NCBI RefSeq assembly: GCF_038004425.1
Contig: NZ_JBBORC010000001.1
Span: 2,767,001-2,831,000, forward strand
Reading direction: 5' to 3'
DNA length: 64,000 nt
From: Solibacillus sp. FSL W7-1464
GTDB taxonomy: Bacteria > Bacillota > Bacilli > Bacillales_A > Planococcaceae
How positions within the stretch are numbered: position 1 is the stretch's first letter; the number at the start of each line of letters is the position of its first letter. Positions 1 through 9,368 of this stretch are shown piece by piece. Made by a program: the position numbers and the translations under genes. The notes under the pieces are model-generated. The model had not been told where the DNA came from. It did not search any database and saw nothing but the letters and a program-made list of their open reading frames with translations.

Positions 1-86
1 GTTGATGAATTGACAGTGAAAATTTTTTAAAAACAATTCCGAGTAATTCAATATGTTAAGTATTTTAACGGAAAGTAGGTGCTTCC

Positions 87-860
87 ATGACAAATGGAAT
101 CAATATTGAGTTAGTAAATTTAACAAAAAGTTTCGGTGAAAAACAAGTGTTAAAGGATATTAATCTAACAATTCCCGCAGGACAATTTGTTGCAATCGTC
201 GGGAAAAGCGGATGCGGAAAAAGTACGCTTCTTCGTATTATTGCTAATTTAGAACAAAAAACTGCCGGGGAATCATTAAAGGACGGTATTCAACAGGAAG
301 ACTTTTCAGGTGTTCGCGTCATGTTCCAGGAAGATCGTTTACTCCCATGGCTGTCTGTTTTAGAAAATGTAGGAGTTGGCACAGAGTTGAAAAAGGATTG
401 GCAGCCGCTCGCTTTAAAGTCACTTGAACACGTAGGTTTAAAAGACCGTGCAAAAGAGTGGCCACATGTACTGTCAGGAGGCCAAAAACAACGTGTTGCA
501 TTAGCACGTGCGCTCAGTGCACAGCCGAGACTTTTATTATTGGATGAACCGCTTGGTGCTTTGGATGCATTGACACGACTGGAAATGCAAAATTTAATTG
601 AACAATTATGGTTAAGTCAAAAATATACATCGTTACTTGTGACACATGATGTGGCAGAGGCAATTACATTGGCAGATCGAATTATTTTAATCGAGGACGG
701 GAACGTGGCTTTGGATTTGCCGGTAAAACTTCCTCGTCCAAGAACGCGGTCAAATCCGCAATTTGCGGAGCTTGAGGAAATTCTGCTTCAACATTTATTG
801 GGACGACAAACAAAAACAGAAACACCTATCAAACAAAAAGAATTACAGGCAATTATATAA
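87..860 (+). CDS. ssuB: Sulfonate-type ABC transporter ATP-binding protein (SsuB family)
   Basis: The 257-residue product is the cytoplasmic ATPase of an importer. Walker A (GKSGCGKST) lies at residues 39-47, the ABC signature LSGGQ at 128-132 and Walker B (LLLLDEP) at 148-154, followed by the D-loop and a switch His in VTHD. It is first of three adjacent plus-strand genes with a binding protein and a permease. The family (nitrate/sulfonate/taurine, NrtD/SsuB) is clear. Sulfonate is inferred from the SsuA-like partner. No sulfonate monooxygenase lies in the window, so taurine or another organosulfur compound remains possible. The ATG has only a weak upstream AAAGTAGGTG ribosome site. Confidence 0.85.
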   Translation: MTNGINIELVNLTKSFGEKQVLKDINLTIPAGQFVAIVGKSGCGKSTLLRIIANLEQKTAGESLKDGIQQEDFSGVRVMFQEDRLLPWLSVLENVGVGTELKKDWQPLALKSLEHVGLKDRAKEWPHVLSGGQKQRVALARALSAQPRLLLLDEPLGALDALTRLEMQNLIEQLWLSQKYTSLLVTHDVAEAITLADRIILIEDGNVALDLPVKLPRPRTRSNPQFAELEEILLQHLLGRQTKTETPIKQKELQAII

Positions 861-873
861 GGAGGCATTACAA

Positions 874-1812
874 ATGAAAAAACTATTATCTGTCTTTTTA
901 CTTTTAATCTTATCTATTATTTTAGTCGGGTGCTCGTCATCGAATGCCGAAAATAAAAAGGTTCGAATCGGTTATCAAAAAAACGGGACTACATTGTTAT
1001 TAAAGGCGAATGGAGAACTTGAATCACGTTTAAAAGAATTAGGCTATTCAGTGGAATGGTCTGAATTCAATACTGGAAGTTCCATTATGGAAGCATTAAA
1101 CTCAGGAGCAATTGATTTTGCCAATGCAAGTGATGCCCCTTCCATGATGGCATTATCAAAGGGTATGAATTTCAAATATATCGCAGGTGAAGAATCATCT
1201 CCTCAAACAGAAGGGATTTTAGTAAAAAATGATAGCTCAATTCAGTCAATCGAACAATTAAAAGGCAAAAAGATTGCATACAATAAAGCTTCCATCTCCG
1301 AATATTTACTAGTTACTGCTCTGGAAACAGTTAATCTGACACTGGATGATGTAGAATCCGTTATTTTAAGTCCTGCCGATGCGACGATAGCATTTCAAAA
1401 CGGTGAGGTTGACGCCTGGGTTACGTGGGATCCGTATATGACGGTTTCCGAAAGTAAAGGCAATCGAATTTTAGCTACAGGCGAAGGCATTGTGGAACAT
1501 CGCGGCTTCTACTATGCATCTGATAAATTTATTGAATCCAACAAAGAAGCAGTAGTTGCCTATGTGGAAGAACTATCTAAAGTCGGTGAAGCCATCGATA
1601 CAGATTCAAGCGATGCAGCTGAAATTCTTGAAGAGAATACAGGTATCGCTGCTGATGTTTGGGTAACAAGCTTAGCCCGCCGTTCATCTGTCGCTACTTA
1701 TCTGGATGAAGCTGCACAGGCAGATTTACAAAGATTAAATGAAGATCTTTATGACATTGGGTTAACGACTGATCTTGTAGAAAATCTCGAAAACTATATT
1801 TGGAAACCATAA
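874..1812 (+). CDS. ssuA: Sulfonate-type ABC transporter substrate-binding lipoprotein (SsuA family)
   Basis: The product is a 312-residue extracellular lipoprotein. Its signal peptide ends in the lipobox LVGC with Cys20 as the lipidation site. The mature part follows the SsuA/TauA pattern: an RIGYQK start, an early stretch ending in ASDAP, an LKGKK segment and a VDAWVTWDPY motif. The chosen ATG lies after a strong GGAGG 8 bases upstream. The same frame is open further upstream, but that would put the signal peptide inside the protein. It begins 13 bases after ssuB, so the genes are probably cotranscribed. The ligand is probably an aliphatic sulfonate, by family only. Confidence 0.85.
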   Translation: MKKLLSVFLLLILSIILVGCSSSNAENKKVRIGYQKNGTTLLLKANGELESRLKELGYSVEWSEFNTGSSIMEALNSGAIDFANASDAPSMMALSKGMNFKYIAGEESSPQTEGILVKNDSSIQSIEQLKGKKIAYNKASISEYLLVTALETVNLTLDDVESVILSPADATIAFQNGEVDAWVTWDPYMTVSESKGNRILATGEGIVEHRGFYYASDKFIESNKEAVVAYVEELSKVGEAIDTDSSDAAEILEENTGIAADVWVTSLARRSSVATYLDEAAQADLQRLNEDLYDIGLTTDLVENLENYIWKP

Positions 1813-1823
1813 GAGGTGAGATA

Positions 1824-2591
1824 ATGAAGAAGAAAAAATGGATTCATTTGATTGAGCCGTGGATCATTCCTATTTTAATTATTGTCATATGGGAAGTATC
1901 GAATAAAACAGGTATCCTTGCTAATACAATTTTGCCTGCCCCTTCCGATGTAGTAAAGGCAGGCTATGAACAAGCCGTTTCCGGAGTTCTGTTTGAACAT
2001 CTTCAAATTAGTACAACACGTGCTTTAATCGGATTCCTGATCGGCGGAAGCATCGCTTTTGTAATCGGTATTTTAAACGGAGTCGTCCCTTTTGCACAGC
2101 GATATTTGGATACAACTATTCAAATGCTGCGTAACATTCCGAATTTGGCACTTATTCCATTAGTTATTATATGGTTTGGTGTCGGTGAAGAAGGAAAGAT
2201 TTTCTTAGTGGCCATCAGCGTATTTTTCCCGATTTACGTCAATACATACCATGGCATCCGCAATGTTGATCCACGGTTAATCGAAATGGGGAAAATTTAT
2301 AATCTTTCGAAATACAAATTGTTTTTTAAAGTAATTATATTAGGTGCAATGCCATCCATTTTAGTAGGTATCCGCTACTCATTAGGAATAATGTGGCTTA
2401 CTTTAATTGTTGCAGAAACGGTTGCAGCAAGTTCGGGAATCGGCTATATGTCGATGAATGCCCGAGAGTATATGCAACTTGATATTGTTGTATTGGCCAT
2501 TATTTTATATGCTATTTTAGGAAAGATTGCGGATTCCATCGCAAAACTATTGGAGAAAAAATTATTGAAATGGAACCCCGTGTATCAGTAA
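1824..2591 (+). CDS. ssuC: Sulfonate-type ABC transporter permease (SsuC family)
   Basis: This is the 255-residue inner-membrane channel subunit, with about six hydrophobic segments. The cytoplasmic EAA loop that docks to the ATPase is visible at about residues 153-185 (EMGKIYNLSKY...GAMPSILVGIR). Translation starts at the ATG following AAGAGGTGAGATA. An in-frame ATG 24 bases earlier overlaps the end of ssuA and has no ribosome site. It is the last gene of the ssuBAC set and is followed directly by a terminator hairpin shared with the convergent mdh gene. Confidence 0.85.
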   Translation: MKKKKWIHLIEPWIIPILIIVIWEVSNKTGILANTILPAPSDVVKAGYEQAVSGVLFEHLQISTTRALIGFLIGGSIAFVIGILNGVVPFAQRYLDTTIQMLRNIPNLALIPLVIIWFGVGEEGKIFLVAISVFFPIYVNTYHGIRNVDPRLIEMGKIYNLSKYKLFFKVIILGAMPSILVGIRYSLGIMWLTLIVAETVAASSGIGYMSMNAREYMQLDIVVLAIILYAILGKIADSIAKLLEKKLLKWNPVYQ

Positions 2592-2593
2592 AC

Positions 2594-2632
2594 AAAAAGG
2601 GCTTCGGTGTAATAACCGAAACGCCCTTTTTT
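2594..2632. terminator. Bidirectional terminator between ssuC and mdh
   Basis: An imperfect inverted repeat (AAAAAGGGC-TTCGGT against ACCGAA-GCCCTTTTTT) is flanked by A-runs on the left and T-runs on the right. It sits in the 43-base space between convergent genes, so it can serve both. Confidence 0.85.
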
Positions 2633-2634
2633 CG

Positions 2635-3573
2635 TTATTTCAGTGCTTTCATTACATCTTTAACAGCATCTGCAGATTGATCAAGCGCTGTTTTTTCATC
2701 TTCTGTCAGCTCAAGTTCGAATATTTTCTCAATACCCCCGGCACCTAATAATGTCGGAACACCTAAGTATATTCCTTCATATCCATACTCGCCTTCTAAA
2801 TAGGCAATTGCCGGCAATACTCGTTTCTGATCTTTTAAAATTGCCTCTGCCATTTCCACCATCGCCGCAGCCGGTGCATAATAAGCTGAACCATTACCTA
2901 ACAGATTCACGATTTCGCCGCCACCTACACGGGTACGCTGTACGATTTCCTCTAAACGGTGTGCAGGGATTAAACTTTGTAAAGGAACGCCGCCAACCGA
3001 AGCATACCGTGTTAAAGGCACCATTGTATCCCCGTGGCCGCCTAATACAAGAGCGGATATATCTTTTACCGAGACATTCAGTTCCTCGGCAATAAATGCG
3101 CGGAAACGGGCAGTATCCAATACACCGGATTGACCAATAACCCGATGTTTTGGGAAACCTGATTCTTTAAATACTGTATAGGTCATCGCATCAACTGGAT
3201 TTGTGAGTACGATGATTGTTGCATCAGGTGAGGTACGGGCTATTTCTGATGCAACGGCTTTCATGACCCCCTGATTAATCTGAACTAAATCGTCACGACT
3301 CATTCCTGGTTTACGGGCAACACCCGCAGTTATTAAAACGACATCCGAGTTTGCTGTATCCTCATAATCGGAAGAGCCTTTTACATAAGAATCAAAACCT
3401 TGTACCGGCGCTGCTTCCCACATGTCCAATGCTTTCCCTTTCGTAGGATTTTCTGCTGATGGAAGATCAATAATTACTACATCGCCTAATTCTTTCTGCG
3501 CTGCTAAAAATGCTGCGGTTGCACCAGTAAATCCACTGCCAATAACTGAGACTTTTTTACGTTTTAATGTCAT
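2635..3573 (-). CDS. mdh: Malate dehydrogenase
   Basis: This 312-residue enzyme of the LDH-like malate dehydrogenase family interconverts malate and oxaloacetate with NAD in the TCA cycle. The Rossmann motif GSGFTG is near residue 12, an acidic residue for NAD preference follows in VVIIDLP, the mobile loop has [11 protein letters not shown], and the catalytic His is in [10 protein letters not shown]. The start is supported by GAAGGAGTGG upstream. In relatives it forms citZ-icd-mdh. Here a group II intron separates it from icd, with about 55 bases between the intron's 3' end and its start codon, so it may rely on read-through, splicing or its own promoter. Confidence 0.95.
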   Translation of the reverse strand: MTLKRKKVSVIGSGFTGATAAFLAAQKELGDVVIIDLPSAENPTKGKALDMWEAAPVQGFDSYVKGSSDYEDTANSDVVLITAGVARKPGMSRDDLVQINQGVMKAVASEIARTSPDATIIVLTNPVDAMTYTVFKESGFPKHRVIGQSGVLDTARFRAFIAEELNVSVKDISALVLGGHGDTMVPLTRYASVGGVPLQSLIPAHRLEEIVQRTRVGGGEIVNLLGNGSAYYAPAAAMVEMAEAILKDQKRVLPAIAYLEGEYGYEGIYLGVPTLLGAGGIEKIFELELTEDEKTALDQSADAVKDVMKALK

Positions 3574-3634
3574 CTAGAACCACTCCTTCATCGTAATTAT
3601 CTGTACACATGAAAAATTATATAATCGAGTAGGA

Positions 3635-3702
3635 GGCTAGCCATTAATTGGCTAGCCGACCTCTCACACCACCGTACGTACGGTTCCGTATACGGCGGTT
3701 CA
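3635..3702 (-). ncRNA. Intron catalytic domain V and domain VI hairpins
   Basis: Domain V is the hairpin formed by ACCGCCGTA and TACGGTGGT on the minus strand at about 3669-3700. It is followed by TGTGAGAGGTCG and a 9-bp domain VI hairpin (GGCTAGCCA against TGGCTAGCC, 3635-3657). This matches the conserved 3' end of group IIC introns. The position of the branch-point A was not fixed. Confidence 0.8.
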
Positions 3703-4991
3703 ACCTTTTGAGTATCTTTGCTCGTAAAATTGGGACAGGTCTTTCAGTCCCCATTTTACGAGCCTTTTATTTGGAATGGCTTGGTGTAGAACCTCGCTTC
3801 GTGATATTCGCCAGTACCCTTTTCTTGAATGCGCCGTTTTCATCGCTTCATCATGTTGGATTCCGTATTGGCGTAATTTCACATATTTAGTTCGTGGTAG
3901 CTTCCACCGTTTCCATATTAATTGACGTAAGCGATGGTTTAACCATCCCTGTAATTCTTGGATGAAAGTTTTCATGTTGGCAACTCCATAGTAATTAATC
4001 CAACCAACCGTTGTTTGATTGATTCTTTTCACAATCTCACTAAATGTCCCTGTTCGTTTACGACTCGTCAGTATTCTTAGCTTATCTTTTAGTCGTTTCT
4101 TGGCGGACTTGATTGGTCGGTATCCCACTTTCCCGACAGATTTTGTAGATGAAACCCTAAGAATGTAGCTGCTGTTGCGCCACACACTTTACTTTTCTGC
4201 TCATTGATTGTGAGACCCAGTTCATCTTCGATAAAATTCTTGACACTGGTCATGACGCGTTCACCTGCTCTTGGTGACTTTACATAAATCACAAAATCAT
4301 CCGCATAGCGAATGAATCGGTGTCCTCGTTTTTCTAACTCTCTATCTAGCTTGTTTAAATACACGTTTGCTAGAATTGGAGAGAGTGGACCCCCTTGGGG
4401 TGTACCTTCTGTCGTTTCAATGAGGATGTCCTTGTCCAATATGCCTGAGCGTAAGAATTTCCATATTAGCTTAAGTACTATTTTATCTGTTATGAATTCT
4501 TCCAAATAAGCTCGTAGTCGCTGGTGATGAATCGTATCGAAGTAACTTTTCAAGTCACAGTCCACCACTGTTCGATAACCTTCCTCGTAATATTTCTTAG
4601 CGAGGGCAATTGCCTGGTGTTGGTTTCGACCTTTTCGAAAGCCAAAACTTTTGTCTGAAAAGTGTGGATCAATTATTGGTTGGATGACTTGTAGAATGGC
4701 TTGTTGAACAACTCTGTCCAATACACATGGTATACCTAGATATCGTTTGGAGCCATCCGCTTTTGGGATAGCTACTCGTTTCACTGGTTGAGGTTGGTAG
4801 GAACCATCTTTTAATTTCCTTTTCAATGGTTCCTCATATTTTATTAAATGCGCCTTCAGTCCATCAACCGTGATACCATCGATTCCAGGTGCTCCTCCAT
4901 TTCCTTTTACTTTCTTATATGCATTCCATAGGTTTCTATGGGACGCAATTCTGTCAATTAAATTGATACTTTCTTGTTTCTTCATTTCCAT
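3700..4991 (-). pseudogene. ltrA: Group II intron reverse transcriptase/maturase, frameshifted
   Basis: The first reading frame (4991 down to about 4128) encodes the reverse transcriptase domain: GGAPGIDG near residue 32, TPQGGPLSPILANVYL at about 197-212 and the catalytic YADD at 229-232. After LSGK at residue 288 this frame drifts out of family. The family sequence resumes at VGYRPIKSAKK in the next frame and carries domain X (GWINYYGVANM, WKRWKLPRTK, RKGYWRIS) to the stop at 3700. One missing A in the AAA run near 4130 would explain this. Joined, the product would be about 430 residues with no HNH endonuclease. It looks inactive unless frameshifting occurs. Confidence 0.88.
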
Positions 4992-5514
4992 GTTTACATC
5001 CCTACACGCTCTTATATACTCTTTCGCTTCCAGCTTATCCCTCTATAAGTAGCCATCTATTCGGTCTATACCTTGATGTTTTCTGTGTTTTGGCGGGATG
5101 TCTCCACCTCCTTGTTTCTTTCAAGATTTAAAAGATTGTTCGGCCCTTCATCTTTTGTCGAAGACTACTATGGCTTCTGCTGACTTCTCTTGATTCATCC
5201 ATTTATCACTAAACAAATTGTTAATTGAATAACCCTCAAGAGACCTCCCCGGGTAAGCACAACCGCCTTCCTCTCATGTAACTGCCAGATTTACTGTATG
5301 GGATTTGGGCAGTATTGGACTTCGCTTTGTTTGGCAAGCTCATCCGTCCCAAGTCAGCCTTTTATCTGATTTCTGTTCGTCAGTTCGAGAGTTTGCGTCC
5401 GACTTCCTTCAGATTCCACGTCACCATGGACACCCTTGTCTTTCGCTAACAGTTCCTACTGCCAAGCCTGTAGTGGACTTTCACCACCAGGCTGTTGTGC
5501 ATGCCGGGCACACC

Positions 5515-5550
5515 AAAAAAAGGGAGAAAACATAATGTTCTCTCCCTTTT
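5515..5550 (-). terminator. Terminator downstream of icd, insertion target of the intron
   Basis: The minus strand shows AAAAGGGAGAGAAC, a short loop, then GTTTTCTCCC and a run of seven T, ending one base before the intron's GTGTG. The stem has one mismatch. It lies 130 bases after the icd stop codon, so it probably ends citZ-icd transcripts. Confidence 0.8.
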
Positions 5551-5679
5551 CAACAATATTTGACTCTAAAATCAAAAGTAATACTTTTCCATTATTGTAA
5601 AATTATATAACAATATTATTCATTGCTAAACAATTTGTTCATAATTTCACATATATAGGCAAATGAGTAAAACTTTTAA

Positions 5680-6942
5680 TTAGAAGTTTTCGATTAATTT
5701 TGAAGCGAATTCAGAACATTTAACTTCTGTAGCGCCATCCATTAAACGTGCGAAGTCATAAGTTACATATTTAGAAGAGATTGTTTTCTCAACTGAATTA
5801 GTAATTAAGTCCGCAGCTTCTTGCCATCCTAAGTGCTCAAGCATTAATACGCCTGATAATAATACTGAAGATGGGTTTACTTTATCTTGTCCAGCATACT
5901 TAGGTGCAGTACCGTGAGTAGCTTCGAAAATAGCGTGACCAGTTAAGTAGTTAATGTTAGCACCTGGAGCGATACCAATACCACCAACTTGAGCAGCTAA
6001 TGCGTCAGAGATGTAGTCACCATTTAAGTTCATAGTTGCTACTACGTCAAACTCGTTAGGACGAGTTAAGATTTGTTGTAAGAAGATATCAGCAATAGAA
6101 TCTTTTACGATGATTTTGCCTTCTGCAACAGCTTTAGATTGTGCTTCGTTAGCAGCAGCTTCGCCTTGCTCAGCTTTGATTGCATCGTATTGGTTCCAAG
6201 TGAATACTTTGTCGCCGAATTCAGCTTCAGCTACATCGTAACCCCATTGTTTGAATCCACCTTCAGTGAATTTCATGATGTTACCTTTGTGTACTAAAGT
6301 TACTGATGGACGGTTGTGAGAAATAGCATACTCGATTGCAGAGCGTACTAAACGTTCAGTACCTTCTTTAGATACTGGTTTAATCCCTAAACCAGAAGTT
6401 TCTGGGAAGCGAATTTTGTTAACGCCTAATTCGTTTTGTAAGAAGTTTAATAATTTCTTTTGCTCGTCAGAACCAGCTTTGTACTCGATACCAGCGTAGA
6501 TATCTTCTGTGTTTTCACGGAAGATTACCATGTCAACATCTTCTGGACGTTTAACTGGTGAAGGAACACCGTCAAAGTGACGTACTGGACGTAAGCAAAC
6601 ATATAAATCCAACTCTTGACGTAATGCTACGTTTAGAGAGCGGATACCGCCGCCGATTGGAGTTGTTAAAGGACCTTTAATAGCGATTAAGTATTCGTTG
6701 ATTTTTTCTAAAGTTTCAGCTGGTAACCATTCGCCAGTTTTGTTGAATGCTTTTTCACCTGCTAATACTTCTAACCATTCGATTTTCTTTTCACCGTTAT
6801 AAGCTTTTTCTACAGCTGCGTCAATTACGCGAGATGCTGCTGCCCAGATATCTGGACCGATACCGTCACCCTCGATGAAAGGAATAACTGGATTGTTTGG
6901 AACGTTTAATTTACCATTCTCTACTACGATTTTGTTAGTCAT
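5680..6942 (-). CDS. icd: Isocitrate dehydrogenase (NADP+)
   Basis: The 420-residue TCA cycle enzyme oxidatively decarboxylates isocitrate to 2-oxoglutarate. It shows the [11 protein letters not shown] and [26 protein letters not shown] signatures, plus the substrate-site segment [17 protein letters not shown], which contains the Ser used for binding and, in enterics, for phosphorylation. The length fits the monofunctional Bacillus Icd (about 420). The ATG follows TTAGGAGG. It is downstream of citZ with a perfect hairpin between the two genes. Confidence 0.96.
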   Translation of the reverse strand: MTNKIVVENGKLNVPNNPVIPFIEGDGIGPDIWAAASRVIDAAVEKAYNGEKKIEWLEVLAGEKAFNKTGEWLPAETLEKINEYLIAIKGPLTTPIGGGIRSLNVALRQELDLYVCLRPVRHFDGVPSPVKRPEDVDMVIFRENTEDIYAGIEYKAGSDEQKKLLNFLQNELGVNKIRFPETSGLGIKPVSKEGTERLVRSAIEYAISHNRPSVTLVHKGNIMKFTEGGFKQWGYDVAEAEFGDKVFTWNQYDAIKAEQGEAAANEAQSKAVAEGKIIVKDSIADIFLQQILTRPNEFDVVATMNLNGDYISDALAAQVGGIGIAPGANINYLTGHAIFEATHGTAPKYAGQDKVNPSSVLLSGVLMLEHLGWQEAADLITNSVEKTISSKYVTYDFARLMDGATEVKCSEFASKLIENF

Positions 6943-6970
6943 TGGAAATTTGCCTCCTAATAATCATAAA

Positions 6971-7000
6971 TCTAGGACTGTGTCAAATCACAGTCCTAGA
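6971..7000 (-). other. Perfect intercistronic hairpin between citZ and icd
   Basis: A 12-bp perfect inverted repeat (TCTAGGACTGTG / CACAGTCCTAGA) with a 6-base loop lies between the citZ stop and the icd ribosome site. On the transcript it is followed by TTTATGATTA rather than a solid T-run, so it could be a weak attenuator or an mRNA-stabilising or processing element. Confidence 0.75.
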
Positions 7001-7021
7001 TATTTTAACATACTTTTTTAA

Positions 7022-8137
7022 TTAGCGCTCGTTAATTGGAACGTATTTTTGCATATCTGGACCAACATACTCCGCACGAGGACGGATTAGACGGTTGTTT
7101 GCATATTGCTCTAAAATGTGCGCTACCCAACCTGAAGTACGAGATACTGCGAAGATTGGTGTGAATAAGTCATGCTCGATACCTAAAGAATCATATACTG
7201 ATGCTGAGAAGAAGTCTACGTTTGCAGGTAATTTCTTTTGCTCAACGATCATGTCATGGATTTTCACTGACATATCGTATAATTCTGGTTTGCCTGTTAA
7301 TTTAGTAAGCTTTTCAGACATTACACGTAAGTGAGGTGCACGTGGGTCGCCTTTACGGTATACGCGGTGACCGAAGCCCATGATTTTTTCTTTGTTATCT
7401 AATTTGTTTTGAACCCAAGATTCAACTTTATCGATTGAACCGATTTCAGTTAACATTTTCATAACTTGCTCGTTAGCACCACCGTGTAATGGGCCTTTTA
7501 ATGCGCCGATTGCAGAAGTTACGCCAGAGTATACATCTGATAATGTCGCAACACATACGCGTGCAGTAAATGTAGAAGCGTTTAATTCGTGGTCAGCATG
7601 TAAAATTAATGCTTTATCGAATGCTTCAATTTCGATTGCTGCTGGTTCTTCACCTTTAAGCATATATAAGAAGTTTGCTGCATAACCTAATTCTGGTTTT
7701 GGAGCAACTGGTTCTTTACCTTGACGTACACGTGCAAAAGTAGTTACTACTGTACCAATTTTCGCTTGTAAACGGATTGCTTTACGGTAGTTTGCTTCAG
7801 CATCCATTACATCAGCTTCTTCGTCAAATGCACCTAACATAGATACCGCTGTACGAAGTGCTGCCATTGGGTGCACTGTGTTTAAAGGCATAGATTTGAA
7901 TAAATCTGTGATTGCCGCTGGAATTTCCATATTTTTAGCTAGTTCTTCTTTTAAGTTAGCTAATTCTTCAGCGTTTGGTAAACGCGTGTTCCATAACAAG
8001 AATACTACTTCTTCAAAAGTCGCATTGTTAGTTAGGTCGTCGATGCCATACCCTACATATGTAAGTGTATCATCGATAATTGAAGAAATTTTCGATTCTG
8101 CTGCTACGATACCTTCTAAACCTTTTGTTGCTGACAT
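7022..8137 (-). CDS. citZ: Citrate synthase
   Basis: The 371-residue enzyme condenses oxaloacetate and acetyl-CoA. Catalytic motifs are visible: HADHELNAST and GHRVYRKGDPRAPHL (active-site His residues), and the C-terminal FSASVYDSLG with the catalytic Asp region nearby. I place the start at the ATG of MSATKG, 10 bases after GAAGGAGCG. An upstream in-frame GTG overlaps that ribosome site and is unlikely. It heads the citZ-icd set and has its own promoter with a candidate CcpA site. Confidence 0.95.
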   Translation of the reverse strand: MSATKGLEGIVAAESKISSIIDDTLTYVGYGIDDLTNNATFEEVVFLLWNTRLPNAEELANLKEELAKNMEIPAAITDLFKSMPLNTVHPMAALRTAVSMLGAFDEEADVMDAEANYRKAIRLQAKIGTVVTTFARVRQGKEPVAPKPELGYAANFLYMLKGEEPAAIEIEAFDKALILHADHELNASTFTARVCVATLSDVYSGVTSAIGALKGPLHGGANEQVMKMLTEIGSIDKVESWVQNKLDNKEKIMGFGHRVYRKGDPRAPHLRVMSEKLTKLTGKPELYDMSVKIHDMIVEQKKLPANVDFFSASVYDSLGIEHDLFTPIFAVSRTSGWVAHILEQYANNRLIRPRAEYVGPDMQKYVPINER

Positions 8138-8240
8138 AAAAAATCGCTCCTTCACTTAGTAAATTAATTTTGTAAGTGCTTTCTTTTTACTCTATTAAAA
8201 AGTCGCACACTCATATCGTTCTGCTCAATTGAACCTATAA

Positions 8241-8289
8241 GTAAATCGCTTACAAATTTCATTATAATCAATTTTGACGGCTTTGTGAA
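8241..8289 (-). promoter_or_regulatory. citZ promoter with candidate cre (CcpA) site
   Basis: On the minus strand, TTCACA (8284-8289) and TATAAT (8261-8266) are spaced by exactly 17 bases. Just downstream, around the expected transcription start, is TGTAAGCGATTTAC (8241-8254), which fits the catabolite-responsive element consensus at 12 of 14 positions on its better-matching strand. CcpA repression of citZ is known in B. subtilis; ccpA itself lies later in this window. Confidence 0.65.
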
Positions 8290-8399
8290 TGAATTAGTAT
8301 GATTTTAGGAAAAAACCACATATGTGATAGAATTCATGCAAAAAAGAGAATTTATAATTTGTAATGAGTTAATCAAGGTATTAATTAGGAGTGAGATAA

Positions 8400-9368
8400 A
8401 TGGATTATACAAATAAAACAAACCAATGGCTAGTAAAAAGTAGGAACGTTATCGTTCTTTTACTTTATTTCATCCTTTTTTATTTCATTCCGCCTATTAT
8501 TTTTGGTCTGTTTTTCGCTTACTTACTATTTCCCGTCTTCCTCTTTTTCAAGCAGCAATTTAGACTGCCTTTCTTTCTCGTAGTCATCATACTTTCCGTC
8601 TTTCTATTTTCGGTTGTCGTCTCGGTAATCATGCTCATCATTCACAGCTTTATCACCATTCTTCCTCAGCTGCAGTCAACACTCTTGTCACTGGACAGCA
8701 CTTATATGAAACATCCGCTCCTTCCATTTATTGTAGAAAAACTACAAAGTTTAATAAGGGACTTGCTGTTCTATACAATCAATTTTATAAAAAATAGTTT
8801 TCAATCTATATTTGAATTTTTCATTTTCATTGTGACATTCTACTTTGCTTTGATGGAAAGCTATAAAAACCGATTATGGTTTTTCGCTTATATTCCGAAA
8901 GCTTATCGCACTACATGGGCCCGCTACTTCCAGAAAGGCATGGAGCTTATTGGCCGCTTTATCGTAGTGGAAATGCAATTGTTTACGCTGACGTTTATCC
9001 TGCTATGTATAGGGTTTTATTTTTTAAAGTTTGAAGCATTTGTTATTAAAGCTTTTTTAATTGCTTTTGCGGATTGCCTGCCTTTTTTAGGAATCGGAAT
9101 TTTCCTCATTCCCGTTTCTATTTATTATTTTATAGTAAACGAACCGATAATGGGCATTGCTATCCTGGTTCTGTACTTCACTGTACAAATGATAAGGCAG
9201 CTAACCGAATCCATGCTTTGGTCCCATACGTTGCATTTACGTATGATCCACACATTTCTGATCAGCGCTGCCTCAGTTTTATTATTCGGTTTTTACGGTA
9301 TCATCCTCAGTCCGATCCTGCTGATGATTGCCATTAAAGTGAAACAACATGCTATTTTTGCAAAATAA
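8400..9368 (+). CDS. ytvI: AI-2E family membrane protein (YtvI-like)
   Basis: The 322-residue protein has around seven hydrophobic segments, with a long soluble loop after the third, typical of the AI-2E/UPF0118 transporter family. The family includes autoquorum-signal exporters and Na+/H+ antiporters, so its substrate cannot be read from sequence. It is divergent from citZ, as ytvI is in B. subtilis. The ATG follows TTAGGAGTGAGATAA. Its last 17 bases overlap the end of the convergent fxsA gene. Confidence 0.75.
   Translation: MDYTNKTNQWLVKSRNVIVLLLYFILFYFIPPIIFGLFFAYLLFPVFLFFKQQFRLPFFLVVIILSVFLFSVVVSVIMLIIHSFITILPQLQSTLLSLDSTYMKHPLLPFIVEKLQSLIRDLLFYTINFIKNSFQSIFEFFIFIVTFYFALMESYKNRLWFFAYIPKAYRTTWARYFQKGMELIGRFIVVEMQLFTLTFILLCIGFYFLKFEAFVIKAFLIAFADCLPFLGIGIFLIPVSIYYFIVNEPIMGIAILVLYFTVQMIRQLTESMLWSHTLHLRMIHTFLISAASVLLFGFYGIILSPILLMIAIKVKQHAIFAK

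Larger units (their letters stand above)
3629..5513 (-). mobile_element. Group IIC intron, O. iheyensis O.i.I1-like
   Basis: The minus-strand 5' end reads GTGTGCCCGGCATG, as I recall the start of the Oceanobacillus iheyensis group IIC intron. It is followed by domain I segments of the same type (GGGTGTCC...GTGGAATCTGAAGGAAG) and, before the maturase, the CCCGGGGAGGTCT block. The 3' end has a domain V-like hairpin and a domain VI hairpin. The maturase lacks an endonuclease domain, as in the IIC class. Upstream in the 5' exon is a terminator hairpin with a T-run, the usual IIC target. The 3' boundary is uncertain by about 10 bases. The right end at GTGTG is firmer. Confidence 0.9.

Noticed and set aside
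1-86. Strong promoter or riboswitch ahead of ssuB
   Set aside because: A TTGACA at 10-15 has no matching -10 at proper spacing, and the segment is too short to support a structured leader.
2751-3095. 114-residue open frame opposite mdh
   Set aside because: It is a shadow of the mdh coding strand, with no ribosome site.
5305-5535. 76-residue open frame on the plus strand
   Set aside because: It lies inside the intron's domain I on the opposite strand and has no ribosome site or known relatives.
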